Shown here piece after piece: positions 47,931 through 59,602 of a DNA stretch of 60,000 bases. Each line of letters begins with the position of its first letter. Positions within the stretch are counted from its first letter, which is position 1. Made by a program: the position numbers and the translations under genes. The notes under the pieces were generated by a model. The model saw nothing but the letters and a program-made list of their open reading frames with translations, searched no databases and was not told the DNA's origin. Source of the stretch: Adiantum capillus-veneris (lineage: Eukaryota; Streptophyta; Polypodiopsida; Polypodiales; Pteridaceae); contig CM043971.1 in the NCBI GenBank assembly GCA_014529385.2, positions 28,787,709-28,847,708 on the forward strand, written 5' to 3'.

Positions 47931-48925
47931 GTCTCCTTTCACAGAAGACTCAACAATGGCTGCATTTGTAGTGGAACCAGCACTTGTAGTGGAACCACCC
48001 TCTTTCTTCGACTTAGCCTCTTTGGCCTTCAACTTAGGACACTGCTTGATCAAGTGATCATTAGCTTTACAATAATGGCAATGCATATTCTTTTTTCCCT
48101 TATCACCAGAATTTCCAGACAAATTGCTGCAGCAGAAGCATTAGGAACAAAAGTTTGCCACTCGCAATAGAACCATAAGAAGTGGCTGCATTGTTGTTAC
48201 CACCCTTTCTTTGAGAAGCAATTAAAGCCTGTTCAACTGCAACGCTGTCTAGTCCTTTTTTTTCTGGAAAGTGACTCTTGCAACAACAATGTGCATAATG
48301 CATCAAACTTGACAAATTCTGGATTTCCTTGGGTCATAAGTCTCCAAGTACTAGCAAAAGTCTTGTAAGAATCTGGTAAGGCATCAAGAACAGTCTGCAC
48401 AAGGGAACTGTCTGAAATGACTTCACCTGTAGAAATAAGTTGCTCATTGATATCCTTGACACTAGCAAGGAAAGTGTCCATATCATCTTCCTCATGCATA
48501 ATCTTCGACTCTAGCTCTTTACACAGCAAAGCAATTTTAGCCTCATTGCGGCTTGCATAAAGACCTGTTAGAATATCCCAAGCCTGTTTTGCAGATTTTG
48601 CTAAACGGGTGTGAGGAACAATGGTGCACTTCACAGACAACGCAATCAATGCATGAGCTTGCGCATCTTTTACATCCCAACAAGCTTGTTCTATCGTAGG
48701 CAAAACAACTCTAATAGGAGCAATCCTTGAAGCAAGACCTGCAACATCCTCAACATCGCTTACATCCTCAGGACCGGGATGCACATCAATTCCCTAAACA
48801 ATATTACAGACACCCTTTGACACAAGAACGTGTTGCATCATATAAGCCCACATAGGGTAATTGTCCCCATCCAACCTGTCCTCAGCAACAAGCATCTTGA
48901 AGACATCTGTGTTGTTGTCAGCCAT
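47930..48925 (-). pseudogene. gag: copia gag
   Basis: Starts at ATG 48925 with MADNNTDVFKMLVAEDRL and GDNYPMWAYMMQHVL, the usual copia gag opening. An in-frame stop near 48796 interrupts it. The core 48233-48784 contains AKQAWDILTGLYASRNEAK and CKELESKIMHEEDDMDTFL with HLNE-type helix wording. After a frameshift near 48235 comes the zinc knuckle CHYCKANDHLIKQC (about 48037-48080), followed by a KAKEAKSKK run. It forms the particle and binds RNA. The only defects are about two to three breaks, which suggests modest age. Confidence 0.92.
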
Positions 48926-49274
48926 GGTAAATGTTGCACCCGATGTGAAAACTACACGAAAATAGGAGAAACGAAGCGGGAACAACACGTGCTATATAGC
49001 ACAAACCGTAGAAGACTGTAAGGCACCTGTTATGCAAAAAATAGGCACTGACAGAAATTTTGCACAAAATGACAAAATTGCCTATGCAGACCTGTCTGCA
49101 GTGGAAACGGAGGCCGAAATGAGCCCGAATCAGAAATCTGAGCAGACTAAGCTCTTTTAGCTTTCCCAAAATATTTGTCGACCTGCGAACACTGGCCAAA
49201 CCTCACTGTAATCGGAGAAAGTGAGCAAGCATGTGCTGAAGCAGCTGGCGACTAAGCCCGGGAGGATGTAACCT

Positions 49275-49286
49275 GCTCTGATACCA
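49275..49286 (-). other. copia primer binding site (Met-tRNA)
   Basis: The minus strand reads TGGTATCAGAGC, the standard plant initiator Met-tRNA site, 2 bp from the 5' LTR. Confidence 0.95.
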
Positions 49287-49288
49287 AT

Positions 49289-49515
49289 TGTTGGAATTAG
49301 GGTTGCAGAGAAACGTACACAGCTTGGAGAAGACGAAGGAAGCTCAAGGCACACAATAGAGAGTGTGTTACTTAGTGTGCAATGGAAAGATAGATAGACC
49401 TAGAGTGATGGGTGTATATACAATGCTCGGGGGGAAAAACCTCCTAAAGAGGGGAAAAATGCCCCGGCGGTCCTAATGTGTTCACACACATCACTACCAC
49501 ATGTATATGGTAATA
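49289..49515 (-). repeat. copia 5' LTR (227 bp)
   Basis: Plus strand runs from TGTTGGAATTAGGG to ATGGTAATA (terminal ACA mutated to ATA). The right flank is GATGC. Confidence 0.95.
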
Positions 49516-50419
49516 GATGCAACACCATCCGACCACACCCAATGTCACTTGACACTATAGCCATGTCTTTTCAGCCATTCATTGTGCAAAAGAAAACAGT
49601 GGTGCACAAACAAAGTGTCATGTGTCTTGTCATTAGAGATGTAGAAGTGAGTTGTCTTTTGTATAGCACCAAGCGCATCACGTGAGTATGTAATGTGAAC
49701 AAAGATTGGACCTGAGATAAATACCAATGCATTGACTGGATCTCATTCTACACCTTGAAGGAGTAATTCTCTGCAAAATCCATTGTAGACACCACTACAT
49801 CGTCAGGAAAATTGGCAAACACTCCTTGAACTATGAGCTTGCCACTTGTACAAGTAGTTGTGTTTGATGAACTTCCCTAGTTTTCCCTCATAGCACAAAA
49901 ATGAAACTCATTGGACTGAGCTGCTGAACCACGAGGTCTTTTTGGCATTTAGCTAGACCTTCTTCATCCTTTTCCTATGTAGGAACCTTGTCAAAAATCT
50001 TGACAGTCATTCTAGAGATACCATCACTCTCTTCGACGGGGCACAACAAGAGCCTTTCAATCCTGCATGTTCCCAAAAGACATTTGCTGTGGTGAAAAGA
50101 ACTATCAATTGGCTTTGGACACATTACAAACTCCCATAGTTCTGTCAAGGATGAAAAAGTGGCTTTTGATGCTGTGCATTGTGTTATTCCACCACTGCAC
50201 ACAAGACACCTGCAAAAGCATGATGTTCCATGTAGCTCATATCTTCCATGGCGCATTTGATTTAAGCCTTCCTTCAAGTAAACAAGTTGAACATTGTACT
50301 CACAACAGGAGGTGTTGCGGTCCTTCAACTTGCGTACAAAGTATGGCGTCAGACCCTCAAAGCATCTAAGGGACATCCTAATGTTAGGATGAGCCTCCTG
50401 GAACCGCATGTACAAATCC

Positions 50420-51665
50420 CTCTACCGCACAAAAGACATTTAAAAATACTATAAAGTATTGAATTCTAATTGCAACACTTACCTACTACCACCTCGGGGT
50501 GTATTTTCACAAAAGTAGGTATGACTTTACCTTTTATCCACACAAAAAGTAGGTATGTCATTTCTCCACCTTTTCAATCAAAGTGAGGTGGGGTTGGTTG
50601 AGCAGTGGGAGTTGGTGTCTATTTCTAGAACTTCACAGTTTCTACTTCAATTTTTGTATTGTTGAACTTATGGCCATTAGTGAAGCACTTCCAAGTGCCC
50701 CAAAGTGCACTTGGAGAACACTTTGAAGCACTTTGAGGAACTTTGGGGCACTTTTAAGCAGTTAGCAGCACTTTAAAGCACTCTGGGGCACTTGAAAGCA
50801 CTTTGAAGCACTTTGTGGCACTTTCAAGCACTACGAGGCACTTTTAAGCGCCCTTTGAAGCACTCTGCAGCATTGTAAAGCACTTTGGGGCACTTGAAAG
50901 CACTCTGAAGCACTTCAGTGCACTTCAAAAGCACTCTGAGGCACTTTGTGGCACTTGATAGCACTCTGAAGCACTTTACCAACACTTTGTTTCACTTTGA
51001 ACTACTTTGGTGCACTTTAGAAGCACATTAAACTACTTGGTGGAACTTTAAAAGCACTTTCAATCACTTTGTGGCACTTCAAGGCACTATGAGACACTCA
51101 GTGGCAGTTTCAAGCACTATGAAGCACTTTATGGCAGTTTCAAGCACTATGAAGCACTTTGGTACACTAAATAGAACTGTGGGGCACTTTGAAGCACGCT
51201 GAAGCACTTTTTGACGCTTTCAAGCACTCTGAAGCACTCTAAAGTACTTTGAAGCACTTTGAAGCACTCTTCGACACTTTAAAGCACTTTTGGGCACTTG
51301 TAAGCCCTCTGAAGTGCACTTTAAGGGATTTTTGAAAGCACTTTAGTGCTATTTAAGAGCACTCTGAGGCACTTTGTGGCACTCTACAACACTCCAAAGC
51401 ACTTTAAAGTTTAGAAAGCACTTTGAAGCACTCTAATGTACTTTGTGGCACTTTCAAGCACCATGAAGCATTTTAGTGCACTTTGAAAGCGCTCTGAAAT
51501 ACTTTGAAGCGCTTTTTTGGCGCTTTCAAGCTTTTGCAGGCTCTAAGTGATGCACTTTGAAGCACTTTGAGACACTTATAAAGCATTTCAAAGCTTTTGC
51601 AAGCACCCAAAATTACTAAGTAAAGCATTGAGACACACTTTGAAGATGTTCTGTGGCTCATATAC
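50420..51665 (-). other. inferred intron of copy B
   Basis: GT (complement of 51664-51665) and AG (complement of 50420-50421) bound a 1246-bp interval. Removing it joins CTC-AG to G-GAT so that the frame before DLYMRFQEAHP is kept. Most of the interval is minisatellite. Nearby alternative sites cannot be excluded. Confidence 0.5.
50682..51606 (-). repeat. 10-bp minisatellite (GCACTTTGAA-like), about 90 units
   Basis: Units such as GCACTTTGAA, GCACTTTGAG, GCACTCTGGG and GCACTTTCAA follow one another with a dominant 10-bp step and a conserved GCACT head, varying last three bases, and occasional 11-13 bp units. The whole array falls inside the inferred intron (50420-51665) of transposase-like copy B. 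Confidence 0.95.
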
Positions 51666-52472
51666 CTGAGGTAAATCGAGGAGATGCACCGGATGCACCA
51701 CAAGTGCCCTCTTGTTGATTCTCTTTCAAACGACATCTTTCTTGTTTGGGGAGATGCAGGTTTCCATTGACCAAAATATTGAAGCACGATTTCTCTGATT
51801 TCAATTGTTAAGGTACTGGTCCTATGCTGTTGACGTTGACACGTGTCTAAGGGAAGTGACCCCTCCTCCATATCAATTTGCGGCTGGAAACCGACTCCCG
51901 TGACATTTCTTCGATGAAGTCCTAATGCCTTCGCAACATCATTATTGCCCACAACCCCATTGACTCCATTGAGGCATGCCATGACAGTAGCCCGTTTCAA
52001 AAATAGCTCAGTGTTTGAACTAGGACTTTTCACCTCAGACAATGTATGACAAATGTCAGAGAAAATCAGCCTCCCAACTGTCTCTAATGTGGGTTGCAAC
52101 ATTGAGAACGTTGGATGACTAAGAAGTTGCTGTAGAATGCTCCATTCAAGACCCTCGGAAAGCCCATTTGTTTGATTACGCCAACACTTAGCAATTGTCC
52201 TACAGATTTTCTTGGCCTCCTTCTCATCAATGTCACCATCCTCTCGTGCTCGTGCCATCCTTTTTTGCATGTTTCTTTGTTCCCTTTTCTTTGCAGCCTA
52301 GTAGTTTTGTAGACTCAGCAGTAGATCACTTGGGATATGCTGTGTAGCAGATAATGGAGGAAGGTAAAGGGGTTTTGTACTGTCATTATGAGTATTATGT
52401 GATTCCATGTGGAACATGCAACGATGCTAATGACAAGACAATGAAGACAGTCAAAACAGTGCCATATTACTC

Positions 52473-52474
<2 letters not shown>

Positions 52475-52510
<36 letters not shown>
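52475..52510 (+). repeat. (AG)18 microsatellite
   Basis: Perfect AG run upstream of transposase-like copy B. Confidence 0.95.
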
Positions 52511-52512
<2 letters not shown>

Positions 52513-52620
52513 TTTGTTGAAGCTGAATATGGTTGGCAATGAGGAAGTGGCTGATATGGCTTTGTGTTGCACCTGCAAGCACCTGCAGCGGCTATGGAGG
52601 ACTGAGAGAGAGAAGAGGGA

Positions 52621-52637
52621 GGGGGGGGGGGGGGGGG

Positions 52638-52693
<56 letters not shown>

Positions 52694-52695
52694 TG
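52621..52695 (+). repeat. compound G20-(GA)n tract
   Basis: Twenty G pass into about 54 bp of GA with one GGGAG interruption. Confidence 0.95.
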
Positions 52696-52699
52696 GGCA

Positions 52700-54455
52700 C
52701 AAGAGACGGAGGGACCCATTGAGGTAGCGCTGCAGAGAACCCAGAGGAATGGTGGTGAGAGGGAATTTAAATGCACAGGCAGTTTGCTACTTTAAGCTTT
52801 AGTGTTAAAGTGAAATGGAATTTCCAGCCCGCCAACCTCCAGCCAAAAAAGATTTTATCTTTCCTTTATATGAAATGAAAAATGAATAATCCACCACCCA
52901 TTTCGTCTCCTCTCAAAGGAGTGTCCAAGACACTCCTTTTTGGTACCACCTAAACATTCTATCAGCCAAAAATATAATGTCACTCCCTTGGCACAAAATG
53001 ATCATATTTGGGACATACAGTCCATTAAAACCAAGCACTAGCCTGAATTGTATCCCAAATTTTCTTACCAACCCAATGGACAACCAATCATGCAAGTATG
53101 GGTAAAGAAGTCAATCGTGGCAGACAAGCCAAAGCAGATATGGTTACCAAAGCCACAAACTCCGCAAGTGCTTTCCATCACAAAGAAACAACAATTGGCA
53201 ATATCTCGCAACTTTTAGCCAAGTAATACTTGAAAGTGGTAGCCCAAACCGTGGACCAACTCTATAACAAGCCAACCTAAGCATAAATGGATTCCAAAAC
53301 ACAAACTAGAGAACAAATCCCAAGTCAACAAACCACATTGGCAATGGAGACACACGCCAAAGATGCAACAAATAGCTCATCTAGCTCCCCAACCAAAGTA
53401 CAAGTGGGTACCAAAGCAACACACAACCACCAACATCAAGCCAACGGTACTCACCCCTCCAACAATCAAAGGATGAGCGCAACATCTTCAAAATCTTTTA
53501 TTCGGAACAACGTAGTCTAGATGGTTCCTTGCCAGTGAAAACCACTAAACAATATGTTTAGAACCCGCATGTTTCACAACATATTATACCCCATGCATCT
53601 CTTCCATGGCATTATAGGGCCACATTACACGGCCTTGCATAGACACGCTATAGCACAAACCTTCGTCCAGGATGACTCGTAATAGGAAGGGGGGAGTAGT
53701 AGTAGCTTTGGTAGTCTATTGCAAGATCTTAAGCTGCAAGATGATGAGAATTTATGTATATAGTGTACAAAGCGTGATCTTTTGCTTAATTTTTTGCTTT
53801 TTATAAAAAATTATCTCTTATCAGGCATAATAATGAGCCATATCAATAATTTTTTGATAGACATTATGCCTAGAGCAAGAGTATGTACATATCAATGTAT
53901 GGAATAATCTTGGCTAACTTTTGGCCAAGTAACAAAAATTCCATTAATTTTGTTTAACTTTTAAGCTAATGAGGATAAAAATTTAATAATATGAGACAAG
54001 AAAGACATAATCAAGTTTTAAAAGCAAACTTTAGATCAACAAAACAAGAGCTTTAAGCATGTCAAGTTTGGAATAATTTGGCACGTCAATTTAGGCCAAC
54101 CTACAACGGCGGACCAAAATTGCAACATCAAGGGCAATTAGCGACCAAATATCCGAATAATGAACCGTCTAAGTAGCAGGTGATATACCATGAGAAATAA
54201 AGAGAAGCAAGGTAAGTATGCACTTGCCACTCCGCGTACGTCGGGCACATATAGGAAAAATGGGGCAAACTAGAGCCCTTTTTTAGTCGGAGAGAGAGAG
54301 AGAGAGAGGGAGAGTTTTTTTGACATAAAGCTGCATTGTCACATTTTTGCTTGTCGTAGACACTCAGAGGTACCACAGCCCACTATATTTGACAAGTATG
54401 CTCCTTTATTGTTCTCACGAACAAATGTATATAGCTCACACTTCACAAAAAACAT
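52700..54455. other. no recognised gene; possible gag remains
   Basis: The frame 53287-53520 (plus; rich in Thr, Ser, Gln and Asn) and a preceding stretch from about 53100 read like low-complexity gag sequence, but no domain is visible. Short GA tract at about 54290-54310. The strand and position would fit the 5' part of the gypsy fragment that follows. Confidence 0.4.
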
Positions 54456-54459
54456 CGGA

Positions 54460-55543
54460 TCGACTGCATGGATCAAAACCAAAACTGATTGTTTGCAAAT
54501 CATCATGGGCTATTAGGAGCATCAATGGGGAGCAAGGACATGGCTATCGTTCTTGCCCAAAAAGAAATGCCCGTAATGGGACTCCTAGAGCTTCCACGGT
54601 CGAAGCTCCAAAAGAGGATGCTCATTGCATAGGATCATCCCTTTGATATGCTTGGGGGAAGGTGAGGGAGCATGATGCCTTCATCTTATTTCATACTGGC
54701 TCTAATCACAACTTCATATCAATGGAGTTGGCCACAAAGCTGGGCATACAAGCTTTTGAGATGGGAGATATTGACAGGGATTTCAAGGGACAACAAGCCT
54801 TCGTTACTCCCTTGATTGGGAAGTTGAGACTTCATGTCCAAAGCTACGTCGACAAAGAAGACTTTTTAATCTTTCCTCTCCAACGTGAGGATGTTATCCT
54901 AGGGGCACCATGATTCAACCGCATGGCTGCCAACATGAAGTTCCTTGAAAGGAGAATCTATTTCACCTACAGGGAAAAGAGTATGTATATAGATGCTAAT
55001 GAGTCCGATTGTACTATACCACTTGTAAATTCACCTGTTTTTTATAAGTCAATGAAAAGCTCAGTTTTCTGGTACATGCTTTTTGTCAAAGAGTCTCTAA
55101 ATGATGCTAACGTTTCAACAAAACAAACTGGTAGGAATCAAGAATAATAAGACTTGTCTAATTTTCTAAATGGATTCCAAGTTGTATTTATCAACGACAT
55201 CCATATGGAGTTATCTCCAAAACAAGGGGATGGTGACCATATGATAGAGATTCTACCCGAGAGCTTACTGCCTCATACACCTCCTTGTAGAGTTTCTCAA
55301 AGACAAGAGGAGATTATGAGGCAAGTGCATGAGCTAGTAGACAAGGGGATGGTGAGGCTTAGCTCCTCTTCCTTTTGTTCTCCAGTCCTTTTAGTGCAAA
55401 AGAAATATGGCACGCCCCATATGTGTGTGGATTATCGAGCACTAAATCATATCACTATCAAAAATAGATTTCCCGTATAGTGGGTAGAAGACATGTTTGA
55501 TAAGCTACAAGGTTTGATATACTTTAGTAGGATTGACCTTAAA
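54460..55543 (+). pseudogene. gypsy gag end, protease and RT N-terminus, truncated
   Basis: 54530-54565 reads GHGYRSCPKRN, the second half of a CCHC knuckle. Protease follows at 54662-54913 with FILFHTGSNHNFIS (catalytic D replaced by H as read) and EDVILGAP. A linker (54923-55147) leads to RT: LPHTPPCRVSQRQEEIM, DKGMVRLSSSSFCSPVLLVQ, YGTPHMCVDYRALNHITIK and LQGLIYFSRIDLK. RT then stops dead at 55543, before the catalytic YxDD block, against opposite-strand copia sequence. Stops near 54912 and 55145-55150 and the protease change make it inactive. Confidence 0.85.
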
Positions 55544-55555
55544 CAAATTTCCCAT

Positions 55556-55930
55556 ACTATGGGTAGAAGACCTTAACAAGCTATTTAACTCATTTAAGTG
55601 GGAATTGATACTGCTACCTTATGTCATGTTCAAACGCATAAGCTTCTTTATCAAAAACACTTTGTTTGATGCACTCTTACCATCCCAAGGTGAGTATAAT
55701 GTCTCCCATAATTCCTTTGCAGTAGTCTTGTCCATAATCATAAAGAAAATGGACTCACCAAGATGTGGGTGAATGGTCGCCATAGCACGAGCATCAAACT
55801 CCTCTCACTCATCATTAGCCTAAGCACCCTCTTTACGCTCCTTATTGACCCAAACATCAAGCATACGATGCTTCCATATCGTGAAGTTTGTGCCATCAAA
55901 ATTTTGATATAATACTCTTCTTTCTTAGGA
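55556..55930 (-). pseudogene. gag: copia gag fragment
   Basis: The minus strand reads FDGTNFTIWKHRMLDVWV, then after stops EEFDARAMATIHPHLGES, TTAKELWETLYSPWDGKSAS, FLIKKLMRLNMT and HLNELNSLLRS. This is the copia-type gag domain in its usual order. Three in-frame stops are visible. It belongs to a leftward element whose leader and 5' LTR lie at 56.0-57.6 kb; everything downstream of gag is missing. Confidence 0.85.
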
Positions 55931-57326
55931 TTTTAAGCAATGACCAACAAGAGAAAATGCAAGAGACTGAGACTAGGAATTTATGGAAAAATGTCTACAT
56001 TTTTTTGTTGCAAATACTCCTCTGTTTAAAGATCAAAATCTTAACTAGAAACTCAACAAAATAAGTGCAACGTCAATGCCAAAAAATGCTATAAACAAAC
56101 TAGAGAACTCGCTGGAAAAATCTCGCAGAGTCTCCTTTGTATAGAGATCAAAATCTCAAGCAAAACTCAAGACAGAATCAACACAGAAAACCTCAAGAGT
56201 GCTCTATGGGCATAAATTGGCATAGATTTCTCAAAGAAACTCTATACCTGTCTATACATATCCTATAGCAAGGCCACGAATGGGGATCTCCAGCAACCTT
56301 ATCCACCTCACATTGGGTAACCCGGCCCCCACTGCTCGGCTTCAAAAAAACCTCACGTAACAACCCTCACAAAAGCTATCCAGACACGACTAGCCATAGT
56401 CTCAAAAAGGACTCTTCTAGACCAAGTCTCAAAACCGTCCAAGACTACCAAAACAATCCAAAATTGGCTCCATAACGACGTACAATGGCAGTATCTGCAA
56501 CACAACATACATACAAAATATAGGACTGTCATTGCAAACCGCAAGACATGTGCTCAAACATGAGCCAATGAGTATGCAAGAAAAAGCATAGAAGCAGCTC
56601 CCTGCAAGGAGTAAAATGCTCTCAATAGAGCACAAGCACTCTCAAGTGCTAGTCATGCATAAACCATATGCATTCAAACTTCCACTGGAACTGTAATGGA
56701 TGTTGTCACAGCAGCCAAAACGTCCTGTAAAAGAAGCTTCACCTATAGTACCAATGCCGACAACCAACAACTTTGCCGTGGTTGGAAATGAGGCCAAATC
56801 TCCTCAAATCTCAGGTTCTACACAAGCTATAATTGTATCTTTACTTCAGAATTAATGCACTCAACTTCGGGCACCTGTCGTGCTTCCAAAAGTGTATCAA
56901 ACTCGCACACTATGCAAAAACAAAAGATCTGAATTTTTAGCATACAGCCAGTCTGAGCTGAATATCGACAGAAGCGTGAGGAATTTGCAAAAAGTTTCTT
57001 CTGCAAAGTTGTAGACCACATTGAAACAAAGGGGCATGATTGGCAAAATTTTTGAATCTGAAATCTTCAAGGAGAAAAATGAATTTGAAAACAGTGTTTC
57101 TGTGCACAAAACTTTTAGGACAACACCTTCACCTACATACTATCTTTCACACTCTCTTCTGAGCTTCCGCAAGAACATGCATCACTCTCAGCTAAGCTCA
57201 CAAGCTCCCATTGCATTTTCACAAAGCTTCCAAAATTTCTTGACCTCTCCACCACCAATAGTAGCAAGCAAGCTATTGCCACACATCTCTCAACACTGTC
57301 GTACTCCTCATGATTGCCAAGCCGTT
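55931..57326 (-). other. copia leader region
   Basis: No coding sequence recognised. 56730-57326 matches 7294-7860 over most of its length (for example GAAGCTTCACCTATAGTACC, TTTGCAAAGTTGTAGACCAC, GAGCTCACAAGCTCCCATTG-like words). The two LTR elements therefore share a leader and are related. Confidence 0.7.
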
Positions 57327-57338
57327 GCTTTGATACCA
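57327..57338 (-). other. primer binding site (Met-tRNA type)
   Basis: The minus strand reads TGGTATCAAAGC, one base from the standard site, 2 bp from the LTR edge. Confidence 0.8.
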
Positions 57339-57340
57339 CT

Positions 57341-57610
<270 letters not shown>

Positions 57611-59246
57611 AGATTTTCTCTATTGGATAGTTGACAGTTCCATGCACACACAATGTAACATTTAATGGCCTAATAACTTATGTGTAGCGGAAATTAGCAT
57701 GAACATAGTGGGCATTTCATTAGAATAGATTCCTAATGAGAATTACAAGAGTGCTTGGGTGGAGAGAGCAACAAAAAGCATAACATCTAGTTAGATAGCA
57801 TCGACAATACTTTCAAAAGAGAGAGAAATTAAGCTATTGACAACAGTTGAGGACTGGATTTTCATGGAGCCGGTCCCCCCTCCAAAAGGCTTTGTATTAT
57901 GGTTTCTCCCATCAAGAGAGACATTGTACAATACAATTCTTTGTGTTCCTTCAAGACTAGCTAGTGCAATCAAGATGGAAACTTCATGCACTAAGAAAAA
58001 CACTTAACAAACACAACTTGAATTATCCCCGTTCTCAGACCCAAGACCTCACACACCTTCGAAGATGGTGAGATCTAGCAGGGTATGAGAGTAGATTGAG
58101 AGGAAGAAGGAGTATCTTACGAGAAAGATGTACATCTCCTCACATAATCACTCATATGTAGAATAGCTTAGCTTAGTAATTAGCTTGGTAGAGGAGATGA
58201 GCATGCATTGAAGCTTGGCTCTTGGTTGGATTTGCATCCACATGCCAAGAGAGTGTTGATGTAGGCTTCTATCTCACAAGCTTGGAGTAGGTGATGAGTT
58301 CTCCATTAAAGCTTGGGAAGAGATAGTCTTCTCTTTCTTCACACATGAGCTTGTGTGAGTGTGTGTGTGTGATAATGCCTTGCAAAAATCAGCCCCCTCT
58401 CTCTCTTGGGCGAGCCCTCTTGCTAATTGCTCTTGCTGAAGCCTCATTGGCCCTCCCCAAGTCAATCCAATTACAATTAAGCAGCATAAGTGATAGCCTT
58501 CTGACATGTGTCCCCCTTTCCCCTTTTGTGAGAGCTTTAGGTAATTAAATAATTAAACTAAACTCTCATTGGACCCCCTTGCCTCCTGGCCAATAGGAAT
58601 CAGGCAAGCCATGGGGCTCCTGAATGCTCATTGGACCCCTTGGGAGACTGCCCAATAGTCTTCTAGGAGACTTAATTCTCATTGGTTTCTTTTATTAAAT
58701 GTTTTTAAATTAATTAAACTAGATTTACTCTAGCTTAATTCTCATTGGTCCACTTCAAGGGTCATCCAATAGAAATTGGGCACACCTTGTGGGCATCTGG
58801 CCTAGGGAGCTGACATGTGTCCCTCATTCCCTTTGTGTAAAGGGAGCCTGTGTGTGTGTGTGTGTGTGGCTTTCTCTCTCATCCCCTACCTTTAGGGCTC
58901 GCCCCCTCCCATGTAGGGATGTGCAAAGACTTTTAGGGCACACACAAAGCATCCAATTTTCCCTAGGGTTGACCTTTGGACACAACCTTTGAATTTTGGA
59001 ACCTTAGCATTTTGGAAGTCTTAATGGGCTGAACCTTAGGGTCTTTTTAGCCCATTGTTGCACATGTCTCTTTTGCAGATGGCCCCTCCTTTGGATCCCT
59101 ATTTTCCCTCCTTTGCATCCCTACTGTGGCCAGTCTGCTAGCTTAACCAATATTCTAGCTTTTTCTCCCCTGGCCTTCCCCACATTAAATGATCAGTTTA
59201 ATATGAGAAAATCATTTAGGAGAATTAGATATTGATTATTATGACA
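57611..59246 (-). other. region including a putative chromovirus 3' LTR (left edge unknown)
   Basis: No gene recognised. If the tract at 59247-59262 is the polypurine tract, the LTR of the leftward chromovirus ends at 59246 (TGACA on the plus strand) and spreads leftward across the CCAAT dyads. TG microsatellites lie near 58354 and 58850, and CTGACATGTGTCCC recurs at about 58501 and 58811. Confidence 0.45.
58446..58770. promoter_or_regulatory. four ATTGG...CCAAT dyads
   Basis: Start-to-start distances of ATTGG and the facing CCAAT are 21 (58446/58467), 22 (58568/58590), 22 (58630/58652) and 22 (58744/58766) nt. A lone ATTGG lies at 58681. CCAAT is the NF-Y box. Their place in a likely LTR U3 suggests a promoter or enhancer; function is inference. 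Confidence 0.6.
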
Positions 59247-59262
59247 TTACCTCTCTCTTGAA
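59247..59262 (-). other. putative chromovirus polypurine tract
   Basis: The minus strand reads TTCAAGAGAGAGGTAA just before TGTCATAATAATC, preceded by GCCGAGGACGACTATGA, wording typical of chromovirus 3' ends. Confidence 0.6.
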
Positions 59263-59602
59263 ATCATAGTCGTCCTCGGCTATGGTGTAGAGAAGATAAA
59301 GCATGCTCATGAGTCCTTTTCTTAGCGGGTAGAGGATCCCTATGTTACCCTACGACATCATTCCACAATGGATGACTAGTCCATTTGGCGCTTGAGAGCC
59401 TGAGGCTGCCGCAAGCATGTCTGCACATTAGTCCTATCAGTCTTCCATAGTAGAGTGACAAGCTCTACTTGGTGTTTGGGAGACGTCGTCTCCGCAAACT
59501 TGATCTAAGCATGCATACTACTTCATTTTTGTGCACAAATGAAGAAAAAGAGAGTCTTATAAGACAAAAATTTTGTTCATTTTTAACATTTTGTACATTT
59601 GC

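Larger units (their letters stand above)
44343..49515 (-). mobile_element. complete Ty1/copia LTR retrotransposon
   Basis: Two 227-bp LTRs (44343-44569 and 49289-49515), target duplications GATGC at 44338-44342 and 49516-49520, a Met-tRNA primer site next to the right LTR and a polypurine tract next to the left LTR define a 5.17-kb element on the minus strand. Domain order is gag, protease, integrase, RT, RNase H, as in copia. I count about 17 LTR differences by hand (about 7-8 percent), so it is not very young, and the reading frames carry stops and frameshifts. It sits inside transposase-like copy B. Confidence 0.95.
44110..52270 (-). pseudogene. transposase-like relic, copy B (intron, copia insertion)
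   Basis: Exon 1 runs 52270 to 51666 and starts MQKRMARAREDGDIDEKEAKK. It contains a helix-turn-helix-like DVAKALGLHRRNVTG and ends at a GT donor (51665-51664). A 1246-bp intron (50420-51665) is followed by exon 2 (from 50419), joining in frame before DLYMRFQEAHPNI. Exon 2 shows FVRKLKDRNTSCCEYNVQL, a CxxC-rich patch, DFAENYSF (49757-49780), YISNDKTHDTLF and HWVWSDG (49524-49544). The copia element then interrupts. Across the GATGC duplication the frame continues with QFKARWPF and reaches HGKGEHDGA (44219-44245) before stopping at 44107 against gypsy sequence. Stops (for example after SFKV) and frameshifts kill it. Conserved Asp of DFAEN, Asp of SDG and Asp/Glu of HGKGEHDG are candidate catalytic residues by inference only. 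Confidence 0.6.

Noticed and set aside
49975-50415. Stand-alone minus-strand gene
   Set aside because: Its sequence continues into flanking stretches across a splice joint and the copia insertion, so it is part of transposase-like copy B.
50682-51606. CRISPR-like array
   Set aside because: Units are 10 bp with no unique spacers, and the setting is eukaryotic; it is a minisatellite.
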